Below are positions 62,208-64,000 of a stretch of DNA of 64,000 nt, one piece after another. Each line of letters begins with the position of its first letter. The first letter of the stretch is position 1. The stretch covers positions 42,842,001-42,906,000 of the forward strand of contig OY292278.1 in the NCBI GenBank assembly GCA_958496175.1, given 5' to 3'. The notes under the pieces were generated by a model. The model saw only the letters and a list, made by a program, of their open reading frames with translations, was not told the DNA's origin and did no database searches. Made by a program: the position numbers and the translations under genes. Origin of the DNA: Sisyra terminalis (taxonomy: Eukaryota; Arthropoda; Insecta; Neuroptera; Sisyridae).

Positions 62208-62367
62208 CCTACTGGTAGCCGAGTGGTCTAGGTGACTAGTAGGTAATGGGTTCGATCCTCGTATCGAGCAAATTTTCAATATTTCTCGATAATGGATTTA
62301 ATAAACCCTAGAGTCGCTAAAGCATCTTAGTAGTTATAAAGCGATGGTAAATAACAATTAAAAAAAA
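62208..62367 (+). mobile_element. tRNA-derived SINE, copy 5 (complete, 160 bp)
   Basis: A box TAGCCGAGTGG at 62216-62226, B box GGTTCGATCC at 62249-62258, the family body, then TAACAATT and an A tail. Flanking repeats are GTAGTTTTTG at 62198-62207 and GTGGTTTTTG at 62368-62377, a 10-bp duplication with one change. The matching position in copy A of the block (about 61346, GTAGCTTTCG) is uninterrupted. These give firm element ends. Confidence 0.93.
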
Positions 62368-62738
62368 GTGGTTTTTGAGAAAATTGTTCCTGTTAGATAT
62401 ATCTAGCATACAGGTGAGAATACAAGAAGCATAGGTAATGAGTGCAATCGATGCAACTCCTTGTTAAAGAAAGGAATTTAGAGACATTTTGGCAATCATT
62501 GCATTTAAAATGCCTTTAAACGACTTAATGGGTTTTTTGAACTTATAAAATGTCTGTAAATGCCTTTTTTAAAGGACTTTCTTCTTCCTCTTTGCGTTAA
62601 GTCTATCCGAATTACTTTGTTTCGATTATATATTTCTATGTTAAACAACAACTTTAAAACTTTGAATTTATATATAATAAATTTGCATCTAATTCATGTA
62701 TTATTGTCATTACTATAAAAAAAAGATACATAAGATTA

Positions 62739-63008
62739 AGGGCGGATTCAGGGTTTTTTTCCGGAAGGGGGGTACAATATTATCTTTCATTTACTAGAGT
62801 GTGAAAGAGATCTCGAAAAAAATTTGCAATTCCAGCCAGAAATAGACTAGAGTTTCCCTAATGTTCTTTCTGTTACTTTATTCATATATTTTCAGAACTA
62901 TGCTAATTTGATTTGCTTCTAAGTATGTACTGTTATGGAATCTCCACAGTACACAAAAATACCCTGGGGGGGGCACGTGCCCCGTGCCCCCTTAAATCCA
63001 CCCTTGCC
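62739..63008. mobile_element. MITE with 8-bp target duplication, 270 bp
   Basis: It starts AGGGCGGATTCAGGG and ends GGGGGGGCACGTGCC ... AAATCCACCCTTGCC, imperfect inverted ends. TAAGATTA flanks it exactly (62731-62738 and 63009-63016). Copy A of the block has a single AAAGATTAATATATA at this place. An 8-bp duplication suggests hAT or a related superfamily. Confidence 0.88.
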
Positions 63009-63088
63009 TAAGATTAATACATAATATAATTTATTACAATAATTTTAGTAGTAACATTTCAATTTTGCTATATGAAGATGTAGGAGGA

Positions 63089-63341
63089 CAAGGGCAGATT
63101 CAGGATTTTTTCTTGGGGGGCACAATATCATTTTTCATTTGCAAGTGCGTGAAAGGGATCATATAAAAATGACAGCCAGAAATAGACTAAAGTTTCATTA
63201 ATGTTCTTTCTGTTATTTTATTATTATATTTTCACAACTTTAATAATTTGATTTGCTTCCAAGTATGTACTGTTATGGAATCTCCACAGTACACAAAAAT
63301 ACCCTGGGAAGCACGTGCCCCCCTTTAAGTCTGTGTTTGGT
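63089..63341. mobile_element. MITE of the same family, second copy, 253 bp
   Basis: It begins CAAGGGCAGATTCAGG and shares the interior with the previous copy (ATGTACTGTTATGGAATCTC, CACAGTACACAAAAATACCC). It ends CCCCCTTTAAGTCTGTGTTT. Flanks TAGGAGGA (63081-63088) and TAGGTGGA (63342-63349) are an 8-bp duplication with one change. Only one such site is present in copy A. Confidence 0.82.
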
Positions 63342-63410
63342 TAGGTGGATGTAGCTGCAGCATAATGTTCTTTTGAGCACTTGGGAAACTAAACTTTTCT
63401 ATTTCAAAGG

Positions 63411-63891
63411 ACCCCGCACACAATACATGGGAATTTAGCCTCCCGTGGAATTCCCTAAAAACAATTGGAACATGTTCTTCTCGACTTTCTGAACAAAAGT
63501 TCAAATGCAACGAAGGTCTGAAAAGGCCGTCCTTCCAAGATATAGCGAGCACGATAACAATACATCGTTGTTATTTTATTCTTATTCAATCATTCTTTAG
63601 CGTTACGTTTATACAATATTTATACAAAAGTGAACATTTAATCCAAAAAAAATTTTAAAGTCAACAAACGTAATAGATCTCATTTTCAACAATGCGAAAA
63701 ATATTTAAACAATAAGTACATGTTTTTCATGTACAAAAAAATAGATTAGCACAAAATCTAAGTCTTACCAAATAACCGTTACATAATAATATGTATAACA
63801 CTTCAAAAAAAAAAACATGTTTTTGGCTAATATTGAACCCAAAGGGTGTGTTTTGTCACCCCCCCCCAACCGTGAGCCCTGAGTCCAGACA
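63411..63891. other. Spacer
   Basis: No gene. The 75-codon minus frame at 63325-63552 starts inside the MITE flank and has no domain. Confidence 0.4.
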
Positions 63892-63897
63892 TTAATA

Positions 63898-63943
<46 letters not shown>
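63892..63943. repeat. (AT)n microsatellite
   Basis: TATATATGTATAT followed by an almost uninterrupted AT dinucleotide run to about 63943. Confidence 0.9.
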
Positions 63944-63944
<1 letters not shown>

Positions 63945-64000
63945 AGAAAGGAAGTTTAATCATACGCTTTTCTGAAACAAGCATGATTTTTGGACTTCAT

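Larger units (their letters stand above)
62137..63410 (+). repeat. Duplicated block, copy B (with three insertions)
   Basis: The same landmarks as copy A in the same order, about 840 bp downstream, but expanded by a SINE at 62208-62367 and MITEs at 62739-63008 and 63089-63341. Removing the three restores collinearity with copy A. Confidence 0.85.

Overview
The window is a stretch of AT-rich animal nuclear DNA, almost certainly from an insect. The evidence is spliced genes with GT-AG introns, an ionotropic-receptor chemosensory gene, a 25-residue eL41 gene, dipeptide-rich linker histones, and many non-autonomous transposons. I could not fix the order or species from sequence alone.

Layout. 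1-6.7 kb: repeat-rich DNA (a hAT-like MITE, a pogo/Tigger-like MITE, a ~157-bp tandem array, a ~340-bp tandem duplication). 6.8-17.9 kb (+): the 3' three exons of a large C2H2 zinc-finger gene whose two big introns each contain foldback transposons. 18.8-21.5 kb (-): Cdc6, head-to-head with RpL41 (21.9-22.1 kb, +), which is split into a 4-codon and a 21-codon exon. 22.8-24.2 kb (-): a six-EF-hand reticulocalbin/calumenin, tail-to-tail with RpL41 and head-to-head with RPB3 (24.8-26.05 kb, +). 26-30.5 kb: no gene seen. 30.5-31.1 kb and 36.07-36.7 kb (-): two linker histone H1 paralogues that share a promoter motif. 38.5 kb (+): POLR3K/RPC11. 41.2-43.0 kb (+): an intronless divergent ionotropic receptor. 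43-52 kb: nested and palindromic transposons. 53.5-57.9 kb (+): a seven-coding-exon, shootin-1-like coiled-coil gene. 58.8-60.6 kb (-): Bap55/ACTL6A, six exons, tail-to-tail with it. 61-64 kb: a duplicated block in which the second copy was invaded by one SINE and two MITEs.

Functional picture. The genes are mostly housekeeping: replication licensing (Cdc6), translation (RpL41), RNA polymerase II and III subunits (RPB3, RPC11), chromatin (H1 twice, Bap55) and ER calcium binding. They sit in compact divergent or convergent pairs around 18.8-26 kb and are otherwise separated by long transposon-filled spacers. There is no operon.

The most interesting material is the repeats. There is a tRNA-derived SINE family (five copies, + strand) with one copy whose paralogous empty site is also in the window. 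There are long foldback elements starting TAG...CTA with 8-bp target duplications, a solo-LTR candidate and a hAT MITE nested at the centre of another foldback, and a conserved H1 promoter block. I found no CRISPR array, rRNA, genuine tRNA gene or prokaryotic-type system.
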